DNA of 64,000 nt. Origin: an uncultured Bacteroidota bacterium (GTDB lineage Bacteria; Bacteroidota; Bacteroidia; Flavobacteriales; Flavobacteriaceae). The notes below the pieces were generated by a model. It saw only the letters and a program-made list of their open reading frames with translations. It was not told where the DNA came from and made no database searches. The position numbers and the translations under genes are program-made. Shown here piece by piece: positions 11,692 through 20,821 of this stretch (position 1 is the stretch's first letter; the number at the start of each line of letters is the position of its first letter). The stretch is from positions 1 to 64,000 of the forward strand of contig CABZAD010000006.1 of NCBI GenBank assembly GCA_902523665.1, read 5' to 3'.

Positions 11692-11814
11692 ATTTATTCC
11701 TCAAGTTAATTTATTAATAAAAGTTTATTACAAGTTTTACAGCAAAAACTGTTGAAGAGCTAATTCTTTTGTAACTTTTTTTATATTAGCATCATTAACT
11801 ATAAATTAATTAAA

Positions 11815-12508
11815 ATGAAAAAATTTATTTTACTATTACTTGTTATCTTAACAAGTGTCAATTTAAACGCTCAGACTCCCACTTGGGTTTGTTTAAATGT
11901 TAGCGTTGAATCCGAGGGTCAAGAAAAATTTATTGAATCTTTGGATAATCTAATGGAGTCAGTTGATGATTTTCCATACACTGTAACTTTATTTGAAACA
12001 CAATTTGGTAATAGTGATGTTAACTTCTCACATCAGCTGTGTTTTTTTGGGTGAGTCGGCAGAGGACTTTGCTCAATGGGGTGTAGGCGGAAATCCTCCA
12101 ACTGTTGAAGGAGTCGTCTTCTTTAATGCTTTCCAAGACTTTGTTGAGGTTGAGCAGATAGTTCTTGGACAACCAATGATTTTTGATCCATCTAATTTAG
12201 AGTCTGACTTTCAAGCTGTATTTGCAATTAATGTAACTGATGTGCAAAAATTTGGATCTGCTTTTGGTAAGATGATGAATTCATTAGATTTTGATGAAGG
12301 ATCTTTTGAATTACACGATGCAGTCCTTGGTGCAGAGGAAGGAGTAACTCATTATTGGGTTGTTAGAGCTAATAATCTTGCAGACTTTTTAGATGGAAGA
12401 TCTGAATTTATTAATTCTGGCGCAGCAGGTCAATTTGGAGGAGATGCTTCTGGTTCTTTTGAATTTGTATTTGGATTTGGTAGTAGAACTATTAAAAATT
12501 ATAACTAA
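11815..12508 (+). pseudogene. Secreted protein of unknown function (paralog C), frameshifted in a T7 run
   Basis: Signal peptide ORF 11815..12054 continues in frame 2 (ORF 11993..12508); deleting one T at 12042-12048 gives SHQLCFLGESAEDFAQ, aligning with paralog B THILNFIGSAKALSE. Confidence 0.8.
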
Positions 12509-12525
12509 TCAGTTTCTGCTAAAAT

Positions 12526-12556
12526 TTAAACCCCTTTTTATAAGGGGTTTTTTTTT
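12526..12556 (+). terminator. Rho-independent terminator
   Basis: AAACCCCTT-TTTAT-AAGGGGTTT stem followed by T-run. Confidence 0.85.
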
Positions 12557-12587
12557 ATATTAGCCAATAATCATAAATCAAATTAAA

Positions 12588-13283
12588 ATGAAAAAAATAT
12601 TTTTTATTTCTTTAGCCTTGATAGCTTTTATAAATAAAGCTCATGCTCAAGATCAAGTGCACTGGGAGGAAGTAGCAATAGCTGTTGAATCTGGAAGTGC
12701 AGGAATTGTATATCAATTAGTTGATGATTTTTATTCAAGTATTGAAATACCAGATGGTGCCTCTGTAACCCTTGCAGGTGTTGTAAATGCATCTCAGTGG
12801 AATGAGGCTACTCATATTTTAAATTTTATTGGAAGTGCTAAAGCTTTATCTGAGTTAAGAGATTTAAGATCAGGTGAAACTTATTCTGCATACAATAGAA
12901 ATATTACTCAAGTTGCAGAGATAGTTTCTATAACTCAAGGTAAAACTTTAATTAGAATTCCTGGTGAACAAGGTCAAGATGTATATTCTTCTCAGGAATG
13001 GTCTTTTTATGTTGAGGATCAGAGAGAATTTGGAGAAGCTTTTGCTGAGCTAATGGATTCTACAGAAACAGATGGATATGTTTCTTTAGGTCAATACACG
13101 GCTGGAGAATCAGGAAGGACTCACTATATTTATGCTAATTATCCAAATTACGTCTCACAATTGAATACTGGACCAAAGAATGCTTCTGAACAGGCTGCCT
13201 TTGAAAAGTTTTTTAAAAGAGTTAACCCTATATCAACTTATAGAGGATCAGTCACAACTCAAAATGGTGGATACTGGGACTAG
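12588..13283 (+). CDS. Secreted protein of unknown function (paralog B)
   Basis: Signal peptide (MKKIFFISLALIAFINKAHAQ); homologous to 782..1477 and 11815..12508. Confidence 0.82.
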   Translation: MKKIFFISLALIAFINKAHAQDQVHWEEVAIAVESGSAGIVYQLVDDFYSSIEIPDGASVTLAGVVNASQWNEATHILNFIGSAKALSELRDLRSGETYSAYNRNITQVAEIVSITQGKTLIRIPGEQGQDVYSSQEWSFYVEDQREFGEAFAELMDSTETDGYVSLGQYTAGESGRTHYIYANYPNYVSQLNTGPKNASEQAAFEKFFKRVNPISTYRGSVTTQNGGYWD

Positions 13284-13317
13284 ATTTATTTTAACAGTAC
13301 AAATCTATTAAAAATTG

Positions 13318-13343
13318 AACCCTCCATTGGAGGGTTTTTTTTT
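13318..13343 (+). terminator. Rho-independent terminator
   Basis: AACCCTCC-ATT-GGAGGGTT perfect 8-bp stem plus T-run. Confidence 0.9.
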
Positions 13344-13362
13344 AAATTGCAATAAAGAATTT

Positions 13363-14850
13363 ATGAGCAAGTTTATATTGGCTATTGATGCAGGAACTAC
13401 AAGTTCTAGAGCAATTATTTTTAATAAAAGGGCTGAGGTAATTGAAATTACCCAATATGAGTTCAGTCAATTTTTTCCTAAGGAAGGATGGGTAGAACAT
13501 GATGCTATTGAAATATGGAATACTCAACTAAAGGCTATAAAAGATGTAATTAGTAAATCAAAAATTAATCCTAAAAGTATTGACTCAATAGGAATTACTA
13601 ATCAAAGAGAAACAACAGTAATTTGGAATAAAAAAACTGGAAAACCTGTTTATAATGCAATTGTATGGCAAGATAGAAGGACTGCAAGCTTTTGTGACAA
13701 GCTAAAAGAAGATAATAAAAGTGAACTGATTCAAAATAAAACTGGATTGGTTATTGACGCATACTTTTCTGGAACAAAAATAAAATGGATTTTAGATAGT
13801 AAAAGGGAGATTAGAGAACAAGCTGAGAAAGGTCAACTTATTTTTGGTACAATAGATACTTGGTTAATATGGAATTTAAGTAAAGGAAAATATCATATAA
13901 CAGATCCTTCTAATGCTAGTAGAACTCTACTCTATAACATAAAAGACGACAAATGGGATGATGAATTATTGGAAATTTTTGATGTTCCAAGAAATATACT
14001 ACCAGAGGTTGTGGATTCATCTGCAATATCAGCATATATAGATGATGAAATTATAGGCACTAAAATACCAATTGCTGGAATAGCTGGTGATCAACAAGCT
14101 GCGTTATTTGGTCAGTTATGTGTCAATCCTGGGGATATAAAAAATACATATGGTACAGGTTGTTTTTGTGTTATGAATACAGGAAAATCATCAGTAAAAT
14201 CAAAAAATAAAATGCTTTCAACAATTGCTTGGAGGATAAACGGAGAAATTACTTATGCACTTGAAGGAAGTGTGTTCGTAGCTGGTGCTCTTATTCAATG
14301 GCTTAGGGATAAATTAGGTATTATAAAGGATGCACCTGAAGTTGAAATTCTTGCAAATACAGTAGAAGACAACGGTGGTTTAACTTTTATACCAGCATTA
14401 TCTGGTTTAGCTGCTCCCTATTGGGATCCTTATGCACAGGGAACAATATTTGGTATAACCAGAGGAACTGAAAATGGACATATAGCAAGAGCAGCACTTG
14501 AATCAATTGCTCTTAGGACAAGAGACATAATTATTGAAATGCAAAAAGATGCAAAAATAAAATTCACAAACTTAAAAGTAGATGGTGGAGCTAGTAAAAA
14601 TAATCTTTTAATGCAGATACAATCCGATTTATTACAAACCAATGTTTTAAGACCAAAAACTACTGAGACAACAGCACTTGGAGTAGCTTTTTTAGCTGGA
14701 TTAGCCTCCGGTTTTTGGAAAAATATTTCAGATTTAAATGATTTATGGACAGAGGATAAATCCTTTAACCCAAATTTGAAAAATGATTCATCACATATAA
14801 TTAATCTTTGGGAGATTAGAATTAATAAACTTCTTAAGGTTAATGAATAG
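13363..14850 (+). CDS. glpK: Glycerol kinase
   Basis: MSKFILAIDAGTTSSRAIIF, GITNQRETTVIW, KVDGGASKNNLLMQ; ORF-track start 13315 lies in the terminator and is rejected. Confidence 0.96.
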   Translation: MSKFILAIDAGTTSSRAIIFNKRAEVIEITQYEFSQFFPKEGWVEHDAIEIWNTQLKAIKDVISKSKINPKSIDSIGITNQRETTVIWNKKTGKPVYNAIVWQDRRTASFCDKLKEDNKSELIQNKTGLVIDAYFSGTKIKWILDSKREIREQAEKGQLIFGTIDTWLIWNLSKGKYHITDPSNASRTLLYNIKDDKWDDELLEIFDVPRNILPEVVDSSAISAYIDDEIIGTKIPIAGIAGDQQAALFGQLCVNPGDIKNTYGTGCFCVMNTGKSSVKSKNKMLSTIAWRINGEITYALEGSVFVAGALIQWLRDKLGIIKDAPEVEILANTVEDNGGLTFIPALSGLAAPYWDPYAQGTIFGITRGTENGHIARAALESIALRTRDIIIEMQKDAKIKFTNLKVDGGASKNNLLMQIQSDLLQTNVLRPKTTETTALGVAFLAGLASGFWKNISDLNDLWTEDKSFNPNLKNDSSHIINLWEIRINKLLKVNE

Positions 14851-16390
14851 AAATGACTCCATTATTAAATTAAACAAAGTCCTTGAATGGGATATTGTAA
14901 TTATAGGTGGAGGTGCCTCTGGTCTTGGAATTGCAGTTGATGCTTCAAAAAGAGGTTATAAGACTTTATTATTAGAAAAATATGACTTTGGAAAAGGTAC
15001 TTCATCAAGAAGTACGAAACTTATTCATGGAGGGGTTAGGTATTTACAAAATGGTGATATTACCTTAGTAATTGAATCCTTAAAAGAAAGAGGAATTCTT
15101 AAGAGAAATGCTCCACATCTGGTTCAAGATTTAAGCTTTGTAATACCCACATATGATTGGTGGGCTAGTCCTTTCTACGGAATTGGAATGAAAATTTATG
15201 ATATGATGGCAGGAAAGCTTGGTTTAGGAAAATCAGTAATTATATCCAAAAAAGAAACAGAAAAATTAATACCAAATGTGAATAAAAAAGGACTTAGAGG
15301 TGGGGTTATATATCACGACGGACAATTTGATGATTCCAGAATGGCCATCACTCTAGCACTTTCTGCAAATTCTAAAAAAACTGCTTTATTGAATTATTGT
15401 AATGTAGATGGTTTAATAAAAAAAAATAAAGAAATTGTTGGATTGAGTTTTACAGATTCTATAAACTCCATAAAATATCAAGTTAAAAGTAAAGTTGTAA
15501 TCAATGCAACTGGAGTTTTTGCAGAGGAAATAATCAGGATGGATCAACCTAAAATTGAAAAAATGATACAACCAAGTCAGGGTGTACACATTGTTTTGGA
15601 AAAAAAATTCTTAAAAAGTAAACATGCAATTTTAATTCCTCAGACCTCTGATGGGAGAGTCTTATTTGCTGTTCCATGGAAAAATTATGTTGTTGTTGGA
15701 ACAACTGACACTCATATCAAAGATGCAAATGACGAGCCTAAACCTTTAAAGGAAGAAATTGAATTTATTTTAAAGAATGCTGGAAAATACATGACTATTA
15801 AGCCAAAGAGAGATGATATAAAAAGTGTATTTGCAGGACTAAGACCACTTGCAGCAACTTCTGATAAGAAGTCAACAAAAGAAGTTTCTAGAAGCCACAA
15901 AATTGATGTTTCTCCTTCAGGTTTAATCAGTGTTCTTGGCGGTAAATGGACTACTTACAGAAAAATTGCAGAAGATGCAATTGATGCTGCAATTTCAATA
16001 AACAAACTCAAAAAGAAAAAATGTAGAACTGAAAAAACAAAACTCTTTGGCTATAAAAAAAATATAGATTGGTCTGACCATATGCATGTATATGGATCTC
16101 TAAAGAAAAAGGTAGAATCTTTGGGAGGGAAAGAAGATAATAAGTCATTATCAAGTAAATTTTACATATCCAATAATATGATTAAATGGTCAATAATTCA
16201 CGAAATGGCAATTACTTTAGAGGATATTTTAGCCAGAAGGACCAGATGTGTTTTCCTAGATTCCAATGAATCTAAAAGAATAGCACCTTGCGTTGCAAAA
16301 AAGATGGCAGAAATTCTCGAGAAAGATCAAGTATGGATTGATTCCGAGTTAAAAAATTTTAATAAATTAATTAAAAATTATACAGTATGA
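14843..16390 (+). CDS. glpD: Glycerol-3-phosphate dehydrogenase/oxidase
   Basis: DIVIIGGGASGLGIAVDASKRGYKTLLLEK..STKLIHGGVRYL. Confidence 0.95.
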   Translation: MNRNDSIIKLNKVLEWDIVIIGGGASGLGIAVDASKRGYKTLLLEKYDFGKGTSSRSTKLIHGGVRYLQNGDITLVIESLKERGILKRNAPHLVQDLSFVIPTYDWWASPFYGIGMKIYDMMAGKLGLGKSVIISKKETEKLIPNVNKKGLRGGVIYHDGQFDDSRMAITLALSANSKKTALLNYCNVDGLIKKNKEIVGLSFTDSINSIKYQVKSKVVINATGVFAEEIIRMDQPKIEKMIQPSQGVHIVLEKKFLKSKHAILIPQTSDGRVLFAVPWKNYVVVGTTDTHIKDANDEPKPLKEEIEFILKNAGKYMTIKPKRDDIKSVFAGLRPLAATSDKKSTKEVSRSHKIDVSPSGLISVLGGKWTTYRKIAEDAIDAAISINKLKKKKCRTEKTKLFGYKKNIDWSDHMHVYGSLKKKVESLGGKEDNKSLSSKFYISNNMIKWSIIHEMAITLEDILARRTRCVFLDSNESKRIAPCVAKKMAEILEKDQVWIDSELKNFNKLIKNYTV

Positions 16391-17124
16391 TAAGTCCTTA
16401 TATCGCAGAATTTGTTGGAACTGCTATATTACTTCTGCTTGGTTCTGGAATTGTTGCCAATGTTAGCCTTTCAAAAACTAAGGGTTATAATCAGACTCCA
16501 TTAATTACCATTACAACTGCATGGGGTTTTGCTGTGTTTGTTGCAGCATTCATTACTGGTCAATTTAGTGGAGCTCATTTAAATCCTGCAGTTACAATTG
16601 GTTTAGTTGTTGCTGGAAAATTCTCAAGTGAATTAATGATAGGGTATATTATTGCTCAAGTTCTAGGAGCTATGCTAGGAAGCTGGTTAACATACTTATT
16701 TTATATTGATCATTATAGATCAACAGCTGACGAGAGCAAGGTTATGGGTTCTTTTTGCACCTCACCTGCTATTAGAAACTTAAAAAATAATTTTTTTAGT
16801 GAATTTCTTGCTACTTTTATATTGATATTTGGTATTCTTTACATAGTAAAACCTAATATTTTAATTGAAGGAATGAATGCAAACTTTGGAATTGGGTCAC
16901 TCGATGCTCTTCCAGTAGGAATATTAGTTTGGGTAATTGGACTTAGTCTAGGAGGGACAACTGGATATGCAATTAATCCTGCAAGAGATTTAGGTCCAAG
17001 AATTGTCTATCAATTAATTCCAAGAAAAAATAAAATCCCAGACTGGGCTTACAGCTGGGTCCCAGTTATAGGACCCTCTCTTGGTGCTGTAGCTGCTGGT
17101 CTTTTATATTTATATTTTAACTAA
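16387..17124 (+). CDS. glpF: Glycerol uptake facilitator (MIP/aquaporin family)
   Basis: GAHLNPAVTIG and GYAINPARDLGPR NPA motifs; ATGA overlap with glpD. Confidence 0.95.
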   Translation: MISPYIAEFVGTAILLLLGSGIVANVSLSKTKGYNQTPLITITTAWGFAVFVAAFITGQFSGAHLNPAVTIGLVVAGKFSSELMIGYIIAQVLGAMLGSWLTYLFYIDHYRSTADESKVMGSFCTSPAIRNLKNNFFSEFLATFILIFGILYIVKPNILIEGMNANFGIGSLDALPVGILVWVIGLSLGGTTGYAINPARDLGPRIVYQLIPRKNKIPDWAYSWVPVIGPSLGAVAAGLLYLYFN

Positions 17125-17880
17125 ATGAGCGAAAAAAAAATTGCATTAATAACAGGGGCTACTTCTGGTATTGGAGAATCAACTTCATTTGAATTAGCAA
17201 ATCAGTTTTCATTAATAATATGTGGAAGAAATAAATATAAACTCGATGAGCTATCTAATGAACTTTCAAAAAAAACAAATGTAAAAACCTTAGAATTTGA
17301 TGTTAGAGATAAGAAAGATGTAAGAGAAAAAATATCTAGTTTAAGCGATGATTGGAAAAACATCGATATTCTTATAAATAATGCTGGGAATGCTCATGGA
17401 TTAGATTTTATTCATGAGGGGAAAATCTCAGATTGGGATATGATGATTGACACTAACGTTAAAGGTTTACTCTATGTTAGTAAATATGTTTTAAACATAA
17501 TGATAGAGAATAATAGGGGGCATATTATTAATATAGGTTCAATTGCAGGAAAGGAAGTTTATCCAAAAGGAAATATCTACTGTGCATCTAAGTTTGCTGT
17601 CGATGCAATTTCTAACGGAATGAGAATTGATCTTAACAAGCATAATATTAAAGTTTCTCAAATTAATCCAGGTTTAGTTGAAACTAACTTTTCAATGGTT
17701 AGATTTAAAAATGATCAGGAAAGATCAAACTCCGTTTACTCTGGATTAAATCCTCTGGTTGGAGATGACATTGCTAAAGTAATATCTTATGTTATCAATT
17801 GTCCTGAAAATGTAAATATTAGCGACATAACAGTACTTGCAAAATCTCAAGCATCTTCTACAGTTTTAAATAGAAAATAG
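17125..17880 (+). CDS. SDR family oxidoreductase (YdfG-like)
   Basis: TGATSGIGESTSFEL, NNAGNAHG, YCASKFAVDA. Confidence 0.92.
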   Translation: MSEKKIALITGATSGIGESTSFELANQFSLIICGRNKYKLDELSNELSKKTNVKTLEFDVRDKKDVREKISSLSDDWKNIDILINNAGNAHGLDFIHEGKISDWDMMIDTNVKGLLYVSKYVLNIMIENNRGHIINIGSIAGKEVYPKGNIYCASKFAVDAISNGMRIDLNKHNIKVSQINPGLVETNFSMVRFKNDQERSNSVYSGLNPLVGDDIAKVISYVINCPENVNISDITVLAKSQASSTVLNRK

Positions 17881-17882
17881 TT

Positions 17883-18635
17883 TTGAAGAATTTTATTTTT
17901 CTCTTAATTATTGCTCTTCTAAACTCATGTATCTCAAATAAAGATATTTTGGTTGTTGGTCATAGAGGTGCAATGGGCCATGTGCTTGAAAATACAATTG
18001 AATCAGTTCAAAAAGCTATAGAATTAAATGTTGACGGAATCGAAATTGATGTATTCAAATCAAAAACTGGTGAGTTAGTTGTATACCACGATCCATTTTT
18101 AAGCCGATTAACAAATTCAAATGCATTTATCGAGCAAATATCCCTAGACTCAATAAAAAAAGTTCAACTAATTGGAGGGTATTTCATTCCTACCCTGAAA
18201 GAAATAGTAGACATAATTCCAGAAAAAATTTTTTTAAATATTGAACTTAAAGGACAAGATACTGCTTTTGAGACTAATAAAATTATCACTAACTATTTGA
18301 ATACGTATAATTTTCCTGCATCAAAATTTATTATTTCAAGTTTTAGATGGAATGAATTAAAAAAAATTAGAAGTATTAATAAAGTTATTCCAATTGCAAT
18401 TCTTGTTGATTCATTATATAAAATTGATGATGCAATTAAACTAGCTAAACAAATTAATGCTGTTGCTCTAAACCCAAATAAAGAGTTTATTACAAAGGAG
18501 ATAGTAAATAAAATACAATCAAATAACATTAAAGTTTACCCATACACAATAAATACTCCGAAGAATATTAGGAGAGTGCGATCTATGGGAGTTGATGCAA
18601 TTATAACTGATTATCCAGAAAGAATTAAAAGATAA
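17883..18635 (+). CDS. Glycerophosphodiester phosphodiesterase family lipoprotein
   Basis: GHRGAMGHVLENTIESVQKAIELNVDGIEIDVFKSKTGELVVYHD; TTG start; lipobox LNSC. Confidence 0.93.
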   Translation: MKNFIFLLIIALLNSCISNKDILVVGHRGAMGHVLENTIESVQKAIELNVDGIEIDVFKSKTGELVVYHDPFLSRLTNSNAFIEQISLDSIKKVQLIGGYFIPTLKEIVDIIPEKIFLNIELKGQDTAFETNKIITNYLNTYNFPASKFIISSFRWNELKKIRSINKVIPIAILVDSLYKIDDAIKLAKQINAVALNPNKEFITKEIVNKIQSNNIKVYPYTINTPKNIRRVRSMGVDAIITDYPERIKR

Positions 18636-18637
18636 GT

Positions 18638-19552
18638 TTAGCTAAAATCCTTGGTATCAGCTATTACAAAATGTTCGAGCTTGAAAATATGCTTCTCGGC
18701 TATCATTCTTCCAACTGGAGCAAAATATTTAGAATTTAGATCAGCTAATGTTTTGTTCTCAATTAAGGTAAAACCATTTTGAGATAGTAATTCCTGAATT
18801 TCTTCGGCAGAATAAAATGAAATCCATGGCTCACCTACCTTTGCTGCTCCATTTGTAATAAATTTAATTGCTTTTTCAGGTTTTAAATAACCGATGCCAA
18901 AACAAGCCTTGGAGTCTTTTAAAAGAAGTTTATTTACATATGAAATAAAAATTTTTGAATTAGAATTTGGGTTTAAATTAGCTATTTCTTTTAAGGTTAA
19001 GTCAAGAGATTCTTTTGGAATGTACTGTGATACACCCTCAAGTGTATAAATGGTTGATTTACTTTTATCAAATCCAGCTTTCAAAAGTTGTTCTTCAAGG
19101 GATTGGTAATTAAAATCAATACCAACATAAATTACATTTTCTCTATTTGATATATTATTAGGAAGTTTAGATAGCTTTATTCCTTGAACTTCAGGCTGAT
19201 CAACCTCAAATATTTTTAATTTAAGAGGAAGTTTTAGACGATGAGCTCTTGAGTCATAGCCTGCACCCAGGATAACATATTGTTCAATACCAGCTGAAGT
19301 GCTTTCTTCAATTAAATCATCAATAAATCGTGTTCTGCAGATTAAATGTTCATGCATTCCAAGGACAATCTTATCTCCTAACCAAACACTAATTTTGTGT
19401 CCTAAAAGCTTTATAATACCGGCTCCAATTACAAAATATTTAGCATAGGGGTCATAAATAACACGTTTATTAGGTTTTGCAATTGATTCAATCAACCTCT
19501 GCTTCGCGACTCCTTGAGCAGTTCCATCTTTTCTGAATATTAAGTTACACAT
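18638..19552 (-). CDS. SAM-dependent methyltransferase, leucine carboxyl methyltransferase-like family
   Basis: VILGAGYDSRAHRL, FEVDQPEVQGIKLSKL. Confidence 0.85.
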   Translation of the reverse strand: MCNLIFRKDGTAQGVAKQRLIESIAKPNKRVIYDPYAKYFVIGAGIIKLLGHKISVWLGDKIVLGMHEHLICRTRFIDDLIEESTSAGIEQYVILGAGYDSRAHRLKLPLKLKIFEVDQPEVQGIKLSKLPNNISNRENVIYVGIDFNYQSLEEQLLKAGFDKSKSTIYTLEGVSQYIPKESLDLTLKEIANLNPNSNSKIFISYVNKLLLKDSKACFGIGYLKPEKAIKFITNGAAKVGEPWISFYSAEEIQELLSQNGFTLIENKTLADLNSKYFAPVGRMIAEKHIFKLEHFVIADTKDFS

Positions 19553-19617
19553 TGTTGGTATTTATTGATTTCTTAATTACTATTTCTAAACCATTTTTAT
19601 TAAATTAAATAAAAAAA

Positions 19618-20295
19618 ATGAAAATTACTTTTTTAGGTCATGCAACCCTAGAAATCCAAATCAATGAGTTTAATTTATTAGTTGATCCCTTTATATCAGG
19701 TAATCCTATGGCATCTGATGTTGATTTGGAGGATTTAAAGCCAGACTTCATTCTTATTACTCATGCACATCAAGATCACACCCTTGATGTTGAAAAATTA
19801 GCAAAGGATAACAACTCGCTAATAATCTCAAATTTTGAAATTGTTAGTCATTTTCAGAACAAAGGATTAAATGGTCATCCAATGAATCATGGGGGTATGT
19901 GGAATTTTGATTTTGGTGAGTTAAAATATGTTAATGCTATTCATACATCTACATTTCCTGATGGTTCAAATGGTGGACAACCAGGTGGATTTATTATAAC
20001 TTCAAATAAAAAGTCTATTTATATTGCTGGTGATACCGCATTAACATATGATATGAAACTAATCCCAATAAATTATAATTTAGATTTAGCAATACTTCCA
20101 ATTGGTGATAATTTTACTATGGGATATAAAGACGCAATAATTGCCTCAGATTTTATTAAATGTAATAAAATATTAGGATACCACTTTGATACATTTGGTT
20201 TAATTGAGATTGATAAAAAAAAAGCTGTCGAGGGATTTAAAAAAGTAAATAAAGAATTAATAATAATAAAACTCAAAGAACATATAATAATTTAG
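19618..20295 (+). CDS. Metallo-beta-lactamase-fold metal-dependent hydrolase (UPF0173-like)
   Basis: MKITFLGHATLEIQ, THAHQDHTLD, IYIAGDTALTYDM. Confidence 0.88.
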   Translation: MKITFLGHATLEIQINEFNLLVDPFISGNPMASDVDLEDLKPDFILITHAHQDHTLDVEKLAKDNNSLIISNFEIVSHFQNKGLNGHPMNHGGMWNFDFGELKYVNAIHTSTFPDGSNGGQPGGFIITSNKKSIYIAGDTALTYDMKLIPINYNLDLAILPIGDNFTMGYKDAIIASDFIKCNKILGYHFDTFGLIEIDKKKAVEGFKKVNKELIIIKLKEHIII

Positions 20296-20297
20296 TT

Positions 20298-20600
20298 ATG
20301 AAAAAAATTTATATAATATTATGCATACTAGGAATAGCACTGCCTTACTATAATCTAATTAATTATTTAAATATAAATAACTGGTCAATGGATGGTTTTT
20401 TTAGGCTTCTATATGAAAATTATGCTGTTTCAATGATATCAATGGATTTAACAGTAGCAGCCTCATCCTTCTTGATTTTTTTAATATATAATTTCAGAAA
20501 GAAACCAATTAAAATTATTCGATATTTAATCCCTATGTTTTTAGTAGGTTTTTCTTTAGCGTTGCCTCTCTATCTATATGATACTCACAAATCTAATTAG
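20298..20600 (+). CDS. DUF2834 family membrane protein
   Basis: Small membrane protein with the DUF2834-like N terminus and three predicted TM segments. Confidence 0.65.
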   Translation: MKKIYIILCILGIALPYYNLINYLNINNWSMDGFFRLLYENYAVSMISMDLTVAASSFLIFLIYNFRKKPIKIIRYLIPMFLVGFSLALPLYLYDTHKSN

Positions 20601-20781
20601 ATAACTCTTTAGATTTTATCATTATACATATTCCAGCATTAATTAGAATAAGAGATATTGTTCCTATTGTAAAAAAATCTAAATTTTGATATTTTCTAAT
20701 AATTGCTTCTCCAAATATGCATAGTCCTGAGCTAAAAATTAAAATGCCTAAAGTTCCTATAATTGTATACTTATTAATCAT
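20593..20781 (-). CDS. Small hypothetical membrane protein (62 aa)
   Basis: Two predicted TM helices; fills the intergenic gap; convergent 8-nt overlap with the previous gene. Confidence 0.5.
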   Translation of the reverse strand: MINKYTIIGTLGILIFSSGLCIFGEAIIRKYQNLDFFTIGTISLILINAGICIMIKSKELSN

Positions 20782-20821
20782 CTTTCATTACATTTAAAAC
20801 TAAAATAATTAAATTCGATTT

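Noticed and set aside
6543-12508. Genomic island integrated at tRNA-Val
   Set aside because: I saw no integrase and no second copy of the tRNA 3' end; frameshifts also extend across the tRNA into the upstream gene.
13315-13362. Upstream start of glpK in the ORF track (MNPPLEGFFLNCNKEF...)
   Set aside because: It starts at TTG inside a perfect rho-independent terminator stem; ATG at 13363 gives the canonical GlpK N terminus.
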